Assembly (NCBI GenBank): GCA_963596015.1
Contig: CAVBJS010000001.1
Coordinates: forward strand, 62,001 to 126,000
Length of the DNA stretch: 64,000 nucleotides
Direction of reading: 5' to 3'
DNA from: CAG-791 sp963596015
GTDB lineage: Bacteria; Bacillota; Clostridia; Lachnospirales; Lachnospiraceae
The notes under the pieces are model-generated. The model searched no databases and was not told the DNA's origin. It saw nothing but the letters and a program-made list of their open reading frames with translations. A program made the translations under genes and the position numbers. Positions 24,723-33,427 of this stretch are shown here, one piece after another; within the stretch, counting starts at the first letter, position 1, and each line of letters starts with the position of its first letter.

Positions 24723-26769
24723 TCTTTGCCTCCTTCAGGTAACTTTCCTTGAACTTCTTTGCTTCTGTCAGGATCTGCTGCTTTACATCATCCTCCAGAG
24801 TTCCTGTCGTCTCAATGCCATTGCCGATCTCCGGATGCTCTGTATCAAACCATGCCAGCATCTTCATCTGGAAATCCTTGACCTGGGGTACCGGAATATC
24901 AATCATCAGACGATTGGTGGCTACACACAGGGTAATAACCTGCTCATGCATGGCCAACGGATGACCCAAGGGCTGCTTTAACAGTTCCATCAATACGCTT
25001 CCCTGGGCCAGCTGCTCCTTGGTAGCCGCATCCAGATCGGAAGAGAACTGGGTAAATACTTCCATCTCACGATACTGGGCCAGATCAATACGCAGACTTC
25101 CGGAGGCCTTCTTCATAGCCTTGGACTGCGCCGCACCACCTACACGGGATACGGAAAGTCCTACGTTGACTGCCGGTCTCATACCGGAGAAGAACAGATC
25201 ACTTTCCAGGAAGATCTGACCATCGGTAATGGAAATAACGTTGGTAGGGATATAAGCGGACACATCACCTGCCTGCGTCTCAATGATAGGCAGTGCCGTA
25301 ATGGAACCGCCGCCCTTTTCATCGGACAGTCTGCTGGAACGCTCAAGCAGACGGGAATGCAGATAGAATACATCGCCCGGATAAGCCTCACGTCCCGGAG
25401 AACGGCCAAGCAACAGGGAAAGTGCACGATAAGCTACGGCGTGCTTGCTAAGATCATCATAAACGATCAGCACATCCTTGCCCTTGTGCATGAAATACTC
25501 TGCCAGAGCGGTGCCGGCGTAGGGTGCAATATACTGCAGGGGTGCTGTGTCTGCTGCGGAAGCAGATACCACGATGGAATAGGACATGGCATCATGCTTT
25601 TCCAGGGAGTTGACCAGCTTAGCCACGGTAGAAGCCTTCTGACCGATGGCAACATAGATACAGATGCAGTTCTTGCCCTTCTGGTTGATGATCGTATCGG
25701 TAGCGATAGATGTCTTACCGGTCTGTCTGTCGCCGATGATCAGCTCACGCTGACCGCGGCCGATAGGGAACATGGAATCGATGGAAAGAATACCGGTCTC
25801 CATAGGCTCGCTGACAGATTTTCTGTCAATGATGCCCGGTGCCGGTTCCTCTACAGGGCGATAGTCTGTTGCTGCGATATCACCTTTTCCGTCAATGGGT
25901 GCGCCCAGCGCATCTACGACTCTTCCAAGGAAAGCATCGCCTACCGGAATGCCGGCCTGTCTGCCGGTGCGGACCACCCGGCTGCCCTCGCCGATCTCTC
26001 CCTCGGGTCCAAAAAGGATGGCACCGATCCTGTTTCTTTCTACGTTCTGCACCATGCCCTTGACGCCGGTATCAAAAACTACGATCTCGCCGTACATAGC
26101 GTGGTCGATGCCGTCGATCTGAACGATACCGTCACCTACGCTGGTAACGAATCCGATCTCTTTAGTCTCGGCCTGGAGATTAAACTCCTCCACGCTGGTA
26201 CGCAGGATAGAGATGATATCCTTGGTGCTGTTCTTTTCCATAGCCGCATCGGTCAATGCGGTGCGGATCTGCTGGATACTCTGGGTAAACTGCTGTGCTC
26301 TGCCCTGGTTGCTCCAGTCGAACTCATCCTCTCCTACCTGCAGGATAAAGCCACCGCCGATAGAAGCATCTTCCCTGAGAACGAACTCAAACTCCCGGGT
26401 ATTATACTTATGCTCGATGTAACGACGAATGCCGGCTTCCTGCTCCTGGGTAGGCTTTGTCACATAGCGAAGGATAGCCTTCAGCTGTCTGTTTTCCTTC
26501 TCAGGCTCTAATCCTGCATATGCCTCACAGATCTCATCCCATAATTCCACTGCATCGTTGTCGCACAGGATCTTGAGGAAATCTCTGATCTCCTCCGGGA
26601 AGATCTTATCTACAACGCTGTGGCGGACCGTAAGAGGTGTGGTGGGATCGGACAGTCTGGCAGAAATCTCCGGCACTGTCTTAAAAATTTCGTCTGTATT
26701 TGAAACTGCGCTCTCAGACAGTTTCATGGCACGCAGACTTTTTGCGTAACGAATCGTATCTTCTCTCAT
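24688..26769 (-). CDS. atpHA: Fused ATP synthase delta-alpha subunit
   Basis: One 693-residue frame covers two F1 subunits. Residues 1-176 are a full delta (OSCP-like) subunit, with N-terminal six-helix domain (VRHSVVDKIFPEEIRDFLKIL) and C-terminal GGGFILQVGEDEFDWS. Residues 177-693 are a full alpha subunit that begins exactly at MEKNSTKDIISILRTSVEEF and carries GDRQTGKTSIATDTI and the SVSRVGGAAQ block. No stop, linker or SD separates them; a CCGCAT / ATGCGG hairpin (26244-26261) lies just before the internal ATG (26241). The frame overlaps atpF by ATGA and atpG by 35 nt. In most bacteria atpH and atpA are separate. Confidence 0.93.
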   Translation of the reverse strand: MREDTIRYAKSLRAMKLSESAVSNTDEIFKTVPEISARLSDPTTPLTVRHSVVDKIFPEEIRDFLKILCDNDAVELWDEICEAYAGLEPEKENRQLKAILRYVTKPTQEQEAGIRRYIEHKYNTREFEFVLREDASIGGGFILQVGEDEFDWSNQGRAQQFTQSIQQIRTALTDAAMEKNSTKDIISILRTSVEEFNLQAETKEIGFVTSVGDGIVQIDGIDHAMYGEIVVFDTGVKGMVQNVERNRIGAILFGPEGEIGEGSRVVRTGRQAGIPVGDAFLGRVVDALGAPIDGKGDIAATDYRPVEEPAPGIIDRKSVSEPMETGILSIDSMFPIGRGQRELIIGDRQTGKTSIATDTIINQKGKNCICIYVAIGQKASTVAKLVNSLEKHDAMSYSIVVSASAADTAPLQYIAPYAGTALAEYFMHKGKDVLIVYDDLSKHAVAYRALSLLLGRSPGREAYPGDVFYLHSRLLERSSRLSDEKGGGSITALPIIETQAGDVSAYIPTNVISITDGQIFLESDLFFSGMRPAVNVGLSVSRVGGAAQSKAMKKASGSLRIDLAQYREMEVFTQFSSDLDAATKEQLAQGSVLMELLKQPLGHPLAMHEQVITLCVATNRLMIDIPVPQVKDFQMKMLAWFDTEHPEIGNGIETTGTLEDDVKQQILTEAKKFKESYLKEAKNADNKRDQGSN

Positions 26770-27284
26770 GCCTTCTCACCATTCTCTGTCTTATTGTCTG
26801 CAGCAGCTTCCTTTAAGAAGGCATCATACAATGCCAGATCATTATCACTGCTGTTCTTGGTTGCTGCGATCCTGGAAGCAGCTTCTGTTACCAGATCGGC
26901 GATCTGGTCCGTTGCTTCCTTAACCTTTGCTCTGCTCTCCTGATCGGCCTGCACTCTGGCATCGGCAAGGAGCTTATCTGCCTGGGTCTGGGCATTGTCC
27001 ACGATACGAGCGTACTCCTTAGCGGCATCCTCTCTGGTCTTGGACATAGCCTGACTGCGCTCCTCTTCGATGGAGCCGAGGGAATCCTCATACTGCTTCT
27101 TTAATGCGCTGGCCTGTTGGTTTACTGCCTCTGCGTCTGCGTAAGACTTTTTGATCTGTTCTTCACGCTGTGCAAGAATATTTCTAACCGGTTTAAACAG
27201 GAACTTTTTGATCAGGAAGTAGAGAATGAGCAGGTTTATAATAGTACAAATCAGATTTACGGGATCTACCCTTAACATTTGCAT
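26766..27284 (-). CDS. atpF: ATP synthase F0 b subunit
   Basis: A 172-residue b subunit of the peripheral stalk. One N-terminal membrane helix (about residues 8-28: PVNLICTIINLLILYFLIKKFLF) is followed by FKPVRNILAQREEQI and a long charged helix that would dimerise and reach the delta domain. GAGGAG stands 8 nt before ATG 27284. The stop overlaps the delta-alpha start (ATGA). Confidence 0.95.
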   Translation of the reverse strand: MQMLRVDPVNLICTIINLLILYFLIKKFLFKPVRNILAQREEQIKKSYADAEAVNQQASALKKQYEDSLGSIEEERSQAMSKTREDAAKEYARIVDNAQTQADKLLADARVQADQESRAKVKEATDQIADLVTEAASRIAATKNSSDNDLALYDAFLKEAAADNKTENGEKA

Positions 27285-27326
27285 GTCTTTCTCTCCTCTT
27301 GTGAATTAATTCTGTATATACGGATT

Positions 27327-27545
27327 TTACAGCATGAAAATGCAAAGGATACCGATAACGAAACCGTAAATGGAAGTTGCCTCGGCCAGTGCGGCACCTA
27401 AAAGAAGCTTCTGTGTGATCTTGGAATCTGCCTCAGGCTGTCTTGCTACTGCTTCACATGCCTTACCGGTTGCGATGCCGATACCGATACCACCACCGAT
27501 ACCTGCCAATGCTGCGATACCTGCTCCGATTGCTGTTACTACCAT
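27327..27545 (-). CDS. atpE: ATP synthase F0 c subunit
   Basis: A 72-residue c subunit of the rotor ring, two membrane helices joined by the polar loop ARQPEA. The ion-binding carboxylate is Glu in ALAEATSIYG. The Na-type signature needs Gln in helix 1 (GxGQG) and Ser after the Glu; here the positions are Ile (GIGIGIATGKA) and Ala, so the ring is predicted to carry protons. GAGGAGG precedes the ATG. Confidence 0.96.
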   Translation of the reverse strand: MVVTAIGAGIAALAGIGGGIGIGIATGKACEAVARQPEADSKITQKLLLGAALAEATSIYGFVIGILCIFML

Positions 27546-27658
27546 TGTTTTGTCCTCCTCTTTTTAAGCCGGGCCCGTAGCGGTTACAGAGCCCTGGGGT
27601 TTGTGGTCTTGATTTACTTTTTTGCTGTTTACCAGCAGTCTGTCTTTAAAGAAATCCC

Positions 27659-28339
27659 TTATTCTCCTACCGCTTCTCTGACAAACAGGGAAGTTAAGAA
27701 TACGAATACATAGGCCTGGATCAGTCCGTCGAAGAAATCGAAATAGAGACTGAATACCACCGGGATACCTACCGGGATCAGCATCTTGATCAGTTCCATG
27801 ATGACGAACGCACCCAGAACATTACCGAAAAGTCGCATGCACAAAGAAAGCGGCCTGATGGCGATCTCCATAATATTCAAAGGTGTAATAACGGCGGTCG
27901 GCTCTGCAAAGCTCTTCACCCATCCTTTTACGCCCTTCGCCACAATGCCGGAGGCCTCGATCAGGATAATGCTCATCAGGGACAATGCCACGGTGATGTT
28001 CATGTCCTTTGTGGGAGGCTTGACACCAAATACTCCGATGATATTGGCAAAACCGATGTAGATCATCACGGTGGCGATGTAAGGGCCATACTGACTGGCA
28101 CGCTCTCCTAACATTCCCGCGGTAAACTTATCTAACCAGGTCACAATGAACTCGGCTACCATCTGACGCTTTCCGGGATTTTGTACCTTCATCCCATGGG
28201 TAAGCCAGATCGCAAGTACCACGAGAACGGCCATGATGATCCATGTGATGACTACGGATTCATAGATCTCGATCCCGCCAAATATCGGAATGGTAAAGGC
28301 TGTTTCTACGTTTAGCTGTTGTATTAATTCTTCTGCCAT
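27659..28339 (-). CDS. atpB: ATP synthase F0 a subunit
   Basis: A 226-residue a subunit, the stator of ion flow, with about five to six membrane helices. The essential Arg is in LCMRLFGNVLGAF (about residue 172). PGKRQMVAEFIVTWL and IGFANIIGVFGVKPPTKDMN are family blocks. First gene of the atp operon (a-c-b-delta/alpha-gamma-beta-epsilon); atpI is not found upstream. The leader from the promoter at 28456-28483 is about 110 nt. Confidence 0.95.
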   Translation of the reverse strand: MAEELIQQLNVETAFTIPIFGGIEIYESVVITWIIMAVLVVLAIWLTHGMKVQNPGKRQMVAEFIVTWLDKFTAGMLGERASQYGPYIATVMIYIGFANIIGVFGVKPPTKDMNITVALSLMSIILIEASGIVAKGVKGWVKSFAEPTAVITPLNIMEIAIRPLSLCMRLFGNVLGAFVIMELIKMLIPVGIPVVFSLYFDFFDGLIQAYVFVFLTSLFVREAVGE

Positions 28340-28654
28340 ACCTTTTCCTTCCTCTCCCCCTCATCTGCAGGGAGTATTTGCTGCTGTACAAAAAAACGCT
28401 GCAGCCCATAGGGTCTGTATGACTGACAGTCACTTTCTTGTATCAAACAATGGTTATTATATGCTCATTTTTTCAAAAAACAAGTCACAATACACCAATA
28501 CCCATCACAGCCATTTATGTTTGCTGTGATGGGTATAAGTAAATTTTATCACTTTTTGACTTTTTGTACAAATTTACCATATTGTTTTTGTACTAAAGCT
28601 ACAGTATATAAAAAAGAGAGAAAATGCGGAAAACCGAATATCTTAGCGCAATAT
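28340..28654. other. Intergenic region between atpB and tyrS
   Basis: No gene seen. It holds the atp promoter (28456-28483) and a strong inverted repeat ATACCCATCACAGC / GCTGTGATGGGTAT (28498-28536) without a clear T-run on either side. From 28540 to 28650 it is AT-rich. Confidence 0.5.
28456..28483 (-). promoter_or_regulatory. SigA-type promoter of the atp operon
   Basis: Minus strand TTGTTT (28478-28483), 16-nt spacer, TATAAT (28456-28461). A 14-bp inverted repeat ends 15 bp upstream of the -35 and could be an operator or a weak tyrS terminator. Confidence 0.6.
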
Positions 28655-29899
28655 TTATGCGTTCTCGAAGGTGACCTTTTTAAAGTTCTTCTTGCCTCTC
28701 TTTACCAGGATACCTTTTCCCAGATCTTCTTTTGTATAAGTAACTTTGATATCACCGATCTTCTCGCCGTCTACGGAGACACCGCCCTGTTCTACGGCCC
28801 GGCGCGCCTCCGATCTGGAGGAGCAGAGGCCGGACTTGGCAAGGACTGCCAGAATATCCATGGTGCCATCCTCCTGGAAATCCTCTTCCTTCATAACAAA
28901 GGCAGGAACCTCTGCCATATCGGCGCCGCCGCCGAAGAGGGCCTGTGCTCCCTTTCTGGCCTTGGAAGCCTCGTCCTCACCGTGTACCAGCTTGGTCAGC
29001 TCAAAGGCCAGAATATCCTTAGCCTCATTCAGGCGGCTTCCTTCCCATGTATCCATCTCATCGATCTGCGCCAAGGGCAGGAAAGTCAGCATACGCAGAC
29101 ACTTGAGCACATCTGCATCTGCCACATTGCGCCAGTACTGGTAGAACTCATAGGGGGAAGTCTTGTCAGGATCCAACCATACAGCACCCTTCTGGGTCTT
29201 GCCCATCTTTTTGCCCTCGGAATTAAGAAGAAGGGTGATGGTCATGGCATAGGCATCCTTACCCAGCTTTTTGCGGATCAGCTCCGTGCCGCCTAACATA
29301 TTGCTCCACTGGTCGTCACCGCCGAACTGCATATTGCAGCCGTAGCGCTTGTATAACTCCAGGAAGTCATAGCTCTGCATGATCATGTAGTTAAACTCCA
29401 AGAAGCTGAGGCCCTTCTCCATGCGCTGCTTGTAGCACTCTGCGGAAAGCATCTTATTGACAGAAAAGCAAGCACCGATATCCCGGATAAATTCGATATA
29501 ATTAAGGTTTCTGAGCCAGTCCGCATTGTTGACCATCAAAGCCTTGTCTTCACCGAACTCGATGAAGCGGCTCATCTGCTTTTTAAAGCAGGCACAGTTG
29601 TGCTCAATGGTCTCTACGGTCATCATCTGACGCATATCCGTACGGCCGGAAGGATCGCCGATCATGCCGGTGCCGCCGCCGATCAGTGCGATGGGCTTAT
29701 TGCCCGCCTCCTGCAGACGCTTCATCAGGCAAAGTGCCATAAAGTGACCTACGTGCAGGCTGTCTGCCGTAGGATCAAAGCCGATATAAAAGGTAGCCTT
29801 TCCTGCATTGATCAGCTCCTTGATCTCCTCTTCGTCTGTCAGCTGTGCCAGCAGTCCTCTCTGCTTCAGCTCTTCGTAAATTGTCATTCCCTGTTCCAT
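28655..29899 (-). CDS. tyrS: Tyrosyl-tRNA synthetase
   Basis: A 414-residue class I TyrRS. The HIGH motif is HVGHF in DSLHVGHFMALCL (about 47-52) and the KMSKS motif is KMGKT in SEGKKMGKTQKG (about 235). The C-terminal S4 domain (about 350-410) binds tRNA. GAGGAGG precedes ATG 29899. The predicted 5' leader is only about 27 nt, so no T-box can fit, unlike many Firmicute tyrS genes. Confidence 0.97.
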   Translation of the reverse strand: MEQGMTIYEELKQRGLLAQLTDEEEIKELINAGKATFYIGFDPTADSLHVGHFMALCLMKRLQEAGNKPIALIGGGTGMIGDPSGRTDMRQMMTVETIEHNCACFKKQMSRFIEFGEDKALMVNNADWLRNLNYIEFIRDIGACFSVNKMLSAECYKQRMEKGLSFLEFNYMIMQSYDFLELYKRYGCNMQFGGDDQWSNMLGGTELIRKKLGKDAYAMTITLLLNSEGKKMGKTQKGAVWLDPDKTSPYEFYQYWRNVADADVLKCLRMLTFLPLAQIDEMDTWEGSRLNEAKDILAFELTKLVHGEDEASKARKGAQALFGGGADMAEVPAFVMKEEDFQEDGTMDILAVLAKSGLCSSRSEARRAVEQGGVSVDGEKIGDIKVTYTKEDLGKGILVKRGKKNFKKVTFENA

Positions 29900-29932
29900 T
29901 TCAGGTCCTCCTCATGGTTCTTATTATATCTG

Positions 29933-29961
29933 TTCAGCACCTGCCGTATTTTGAGATCTGC
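29933..29961 (-). promoter_or_regulatory. Possible promoter of tyrS
   Basis: Minus strand TATAAT (29933-29938) sits 34 nt before the start; the -35 region is poor. The spacer and flank closely match the DNA upstream of the M18 aminopeptidase gene (61228-61260). Confidence 0.5.
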
Positions 29962-29997
29962 CGTAGCAGTTCCCGGATGCAGGCTGAAAAGTCAATC

Positions 29998-30031
29998 TAT
30001 CTGTAAAACGATCCTATCTATAAGACGATCC
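29998..30031. repeat. 17-bp tandem duplication downstream of gpsA
   Basis: TATCTGTAAAACGATCC (29998-30014) is followed at once by TATCTATAAGACGATCC (30015-30031), two mismatches. Confidence 0.8.
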
Positions 30032-30060
30032 CGTCTGCAGGAAACCTCTTGGTTAAATAC

Positions 30061-31059
30061 TTACTTTTCTGCTTTTCTGTCCCGCAGCATCAGATCCCGC
30101 AATGCATCTGCCGCACTTTTATTCTCAAACAGCACCAGGTTCACCTGCTCAATGATCGGAAGCTGTACCTGATACTTTTCTGACAGCTGCATAGCCGCCT
30201 TGGCACTGTAGACACCCTCTACCACCTGCTTTACTTCCTTCATGGCCTCATCAGGGGTATAGCCTTTGCCGATCAGAATGCCGGCACGGCGATTTCTGGA
30301 ATGCATGGAAGCACAGGTGACGATCAGATCACCGATACCGGTAAGACCGGAGAAGGTCTCCGGCTCACAGCCCATCGCCAGTCCCAGACGCTTGATCTCC
30401 GCAATGCCTCTGGTGATCAGCGCCGCCTTGGTATTATCGCCGCAGCCTAAGCCGTCTGCCGTACCTGCCGCTAAGGCAATGACGTTCTTAAGGGCCGCGC
30501 CGATCTGCATCCCCTTCATATCCATGCTGGTATAGACCCGGAAATAATCATTCATGAAAATGTCCTGGACGTATTCTGCCATTTCCTGGGTATGAGCCCC
30601 TGCTACAATGGCGGTAGGCATTCCTTTTCCCACTTCCTCTGCATGGGTGGGGCCGCTGAGGACAGCCACCTCTACCTGTGCTTCCTGCAGCTCCTGCTCC
30701 AGGATCTCGCTAAGGGTCAGAAGAGAATCCTCCTCGATACCCTTGGCCACGGAGACGATCCGCTGCCCTTTGGCGCAATACGGTGCCATCGTGTGGGCCG
30801 TACTTCTAAAGAAGGGGGACGGCACCGCCATCACCAACAGATCCTTATCCGTCATTGCCTTCTCTAAGTCTGTGGTAGCCACCACGCTTTCCGGCAGCAC
30901 CACGCCGGGCAGTTTTTCCTTTTGCTCATGCTCACTGTTTAGCATGTCTACTTCATTCTGCGCGATCGACCATACCGTCACTTCGTGACCGTTCCGGGTC
31001 AGGCAATAGGTCAGGGCTGTGCCCCAGCTGCCTGCGCCGATCATTCCTATCTTTGCCAT
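30061..31059 (-). CDS. gpsA: NAD(P)H-dependent glycerol-3-phosphate dehydrogenase
   Basis: A 332-residue GpsA that reduces dihydroxyacetone phosphate to sn-glycerol-3-phosphate for phospholipid synthesis. The Rossmann motif is MIGAGSWGTAL at residues 5-15; catalytic Lys lies in GAALKNVIALAAGTADG (about 190) and the substrate block is GLTGIGDLIVTC. Start at 31059 (7 nt from GGGAG); the frame to 31101 reads into a hairpin. It lies 63 nt after plsY, the next enzyme of the same pathway. Confidence 0.96.
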   Translation of the reverse strand: MAKIGMIGAGSWGTALTYCLTRNGHEVTVWSIAQNEVDMLNSEHEQKEKLPGVVLPESVVATTDLEKAMTDKDLLVMAVPSPFFRSTAHTMAPYCAKGQRIVSVAKGIEEDSLLTLSEILEQELQEAQVEVAVLSGPTHAEEVGKGMPTAIVAGAHTQEMAEYVQDIFMNDYFRVYTSMDMKGMQIGAALKNVIALAAGTADGLGCGDNTKAALITRGIAEIKRLGLAMGCEPETFSGLTGIGDLIVTCASMHSRNRRAGILIGKGYTPDEAMKEVKQVVEGVYSAKAAMQLSEKYQVQLPIIEQVNLVLFENKSAADALRDLMLRDRKAEK

Positions 31060-31074
31060 CATCCATCTCCCTTC

Positions 31075-31094
31075 TGCGGCTGTCTTTTGCCGCA
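31075..31094 (-). repeat. Hairpin directly before the gpsA Shine-Dalgarno sequence
   Basis: TGCGGC / GCCGCA stem, then GAAGGGAG. Position and sequence resemble the SD-bearing hairpin repeat, though more diverged. Confidence 0.45.
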
Positions 31095-31122
31095 CGGGCA
31101 AACTTTTCTCTCCGAAAGAGAT

Positions 31123-31809
31123 CTACTTTCCTGCATCCTTCTTGTCCGGATCCAACATCGCCTTATTGTGGAGCAGCGATGTCTTCCGCTCTGTGCCCTT
31201 GGCCAGCTTTACGATATTGCCCCGGTGCTGATAAAAGGCTAATGCCGCCAGCAGCAGGGAGATGATATACATCTCCAGCAATACCGCATTGGACTCCCCG
31301 AAGATGCCTGCCTGTCCGCAGACGATCATCTCTATCACAAATCCCACATAAACCAGCAAGGATCCCAGGGATACATAGTGCGTCACCAGGAAAGGCACTA
31401 AAAAGCACAGCAGTCCCACCGGCAGGAACATCCAGTGAAAGCTTACCACCAGGCCTGCGGTAACAGCGATGCCCTTTCCGCCCTTGAAGTTCATATAGAA
31501 AGGAAAATCATGGCCCAGCACGCAGCCTGCCGCTGTATAAAGCTTCAGCAGATAGAGGATCTCACTGTGGCTTCTGCCCAGAAGCAGATACATCACCAGC
31601 TCCGCCACCACACACTTTAATACATCACCCAAAAAGACGATGATGCCTGCCTTGGTCCCTAAAACCCGCAGGGTATTGGTGGTACCTGCATTGCCGCTGC
31701 CGTAATTGCGGATATCGATGCCCTTACATTTTCCGTATATATAGGCAGTCTGGAAGAGGCCAAAGACATAACCGATAGCCAGTGCTGCTACTCTGATCGC
31801 AATACTCAT
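31123..31809 (-). CDS. plsY: Glycerol-3-phosphate 1-O-acyltransferase PlsY
   Basis: A 228-residue membrane acyltransferase that uses acyl-phosphate to acylate glycerol-3-phosphate. Five or so membrane helices; family motifs are NYGSGNAGTTNTLRVLG (about 35-51) and GGKGIAVTAG (about 108-117). The start MSIAIRVAALAIGYVFG follows der by 6 nt. der-plsY-gpsA is a common clostridial order. Confidence 0.95.
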   Translation of the reverse strand: MSIAIRVAALAIGYVFGLFQTAYIYGKCKGIDIRNYGSGNAGTTNTLRVLGTKAGIIVFLGDVLKCVVAELVMYLLLGRSHSEILYLLKLYTAAGCVLGHDFPFYMNFKGGKGIAVTAGLVVSFHWMFLPVGLLCFLVPFLVTHYVSLGSLLVYVGFVIEMIVCGQAGIFGESNAVLLEMYIISLLLAALAFYQHRGNIVKLAKGTERKTSLLHNKAMLDPDKKDAGK

Positions 31810-31815
31810 TGTTTT

Positions 31816-33150
31816 CTAGCCTTCTTTCCGCTCTCTGATGATGAATTTCAGCGGCGTGCCCTTAAAGCCAAAGGCCTGCCGGATCTGATTCTCGATATAA
31901 CGCTGATAGGAAAAATGGAACAGATCCTTATCATTGACAAACAGCACAAAGGTAGGCGGCTTAACACCGATCTGGGTGCCGTAGAAGATCCGCAGCATTT
32001 TGCCCTTATCCGACGGCGGCTGCTGCATGACCGTGGCCTCCGTGATGATCTCATTGAGCACACCGGTCTGAATGCGCATGGACTGGTTAGCGTGTACCGC
32101 ATCGATCATGTCATAGAGCTTAGGCAGACGCTGGCCGCTGACGGCGGAGATAAAGATGATCTCCGCATAAGGCAGGAAGGAAAGGACAGAACGGACCTTC
32201 TGGGTAAACTTATTTACCGTGGAATTGTCCTTTTCTACCAGATCCCATTTATTGACGGCGATGATCACTGCCTTGCCTCTGTCGTGGGCAATACCGGCGA
32301 TCTTGGCATCCTGCTCTGTGACGCCTTCTGTGCCGTCGATGACCAATACCGTGATATCCGCCCGCTCCACGGCTGCCACCGTGCGCAGGATCATGAAGCG
32401 TTCCAGTTCTTCTTTGATCTTATTCTTCCGGCGAAGACCTGCGGTATCGATAAACACATAGGGGGTGCCGTTGTGCTTGATCTCTGTGTCAATGGCATCT
32501 CTGGTAGTGCCTGCGATATCCGATACGATGACCCGGTTCTCTCCGATCAGTCTGTTTATAATAGAAGATTTACCTACATTAGGCTTACCTACGATGGCTA
32601 CCCGGATCTTGTCATCCTCTTCCTCCACCTCACCTGGCTCCGGGAAATGGGCTGCCACTGCATCCAGCAAATCACCGATACCGGTGCGGTTTACGGAAGA
32701 GATGGGATAGGGATCCCCGATGCCCAGATTATAGAATTCATAGACATCTGCCATATCCTTGGCATATTTATCTACCTTATTGACTACCAAAAGCACCGGC
32801 TTTCTGGCCCGGCGCAGCATATCTGCCACCTTGCCGTCTGCATCCGTCAGGCCCTGCTTTACGTCAACCATAAACAGGATCACGTCAGCCATATCGATGG
32901 CCATCTGTGCCTGCTCCCGCATCTGGGACAGGATGATATCTCTGGAATCCGGCTCGATACCGCCGGTATCAATCAGTGTGAACTCATAATTGAGCCATGT
33001 GCAGTCCGCGTAGATCCGGTCTCTGGTGATGCCCGGTGTATCCTTTACAATGGAAATCTTCTCGCCGGCCAGCACATTAAACAGGGTGGACTTACCTACA
33101 TTGGGCCGTCCCACGACTGCCACGATGGGCCTTGCTTTTTTCTTTGCCAT
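31816..33150 (-). CDS. der: Ribosome biogenesis GTPase Der (EngA)
   Basis: A 444-residue GTPase with two G domains needed for 50S assembly. G1 motifs are GRPNVGKSTLF (about 15) and GKPNVGKSSII (about 189); G3 motifs DTGG and DTAG; NKVD and NKWD; and a C-terminal KH-like domain (about 355-440). Length is typical. A TATAAT lies at about 33170 on the minus strand. Head of the der-plsY-gpsA group, divergent from prs. Confidence 0.97.
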   Translation of the reverse strand: MAKKKARPIVAVVGRPNVGKSTLFNVLAGEKISIVKDTPGITRDRIYADCTWLNYEFTLIDTGGIEPDSRDIILSQMREQAQMAIDMADVILFMVDVKQGLTDADGKVADMLRRARKPVLLVVNKVDKYAKDMADVYEFYNLGIGDPYPISSVNRTGIGDLLDAVAAHFPEPGEVEEEDDKIRVAIVGKPNVGKSSIINRLIGENRVIVSDIAGTTRDAIDTEIKHNGTPYVFIDTAGLRRKNKIKEELERFMILRTVAAVERADITVLVIDGTEGVTEQDAKIAGIAHDRGKAVIIAVNKWDLVEKDNSTVNKFTQKVRSVLSFLPYAEIIFISAVSGQRLPKLYDMIDAVHANQSMRIQTGVLNEIITEATVMQQPPSDKGKMLRIFYGTQIGVKPPTFVLFVNDKDLFHFSYQRYIENQIRQAFGFKGTPLKFIIRERKEG

Positions 33151-33230
33151 ATAACTTACTCCGTTTCGTATTATACTCTGCCGTTTTCCGAAAAACGCTG
33201 CAGATCATTTTGTTGCTTACACGTCTGCCT

Positions 33231-33296
33231 GTACAGTCGTCGGCTAAGAGAGCGGATACCTCTCACAGCACCTGTCCCCTTAGCCGATGACTGTAC
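33231..33296. repeat. Dispersed palindrome family, copy C (66 bp)
   Basis: An 18-bp stem GTACAGTCGTCGGCTAAG / CTTAGCCGATGACTGTAC with one mismatch flanks the core GGATACCTCTCACAGCACC. The core matches those of copies A, B and D and, in reverse, F. It lies between the divergent der and prs promoters. Confidence 0.75.
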
Positions 33297-33360
33297 CATA
33301 GCAGATAGCACCCCTTATTGTAACGAAAAACACCTTTTCTGTAAACCTGCCCTTTCTCTC

Positions 33361-33389
33361 TTGCATATCCTTTCAGGAAATTTTATACT
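33361..33389 (+). promoter_or_regulatory. SigA-type promoter of prs
   Basis: TTGCAT (33361-33366), 17-nt spacer, TATACT (33384-33389), start site near 33396 and a leader of about 32 nt. Confidence 0.75.
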
Positions 33390-33427
33390 TTCCATGTATC
33401 CGGAAACCAAATGATAAGGAGATCACC

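Noticed and set aside
25357..26511. 384-codon plus-strand open frame opposite the delta-alpha gene
   Set aside because: Antisense shadow; no RBS, and the composition mirrors the alpha coding strand.
28498..28536. 14-bp inverted repeat as tyrS terminator
   Set aside because: Neither side has a convincing T-run; kept only as an inverted repeat beside the atp promoter.
31915..33414. 499-codon plus-strand open frame opposite der
   Set aside because: Antisense shadow of der caused by codon bias; the minus strand encodes a full Der GTPase with all motifs.
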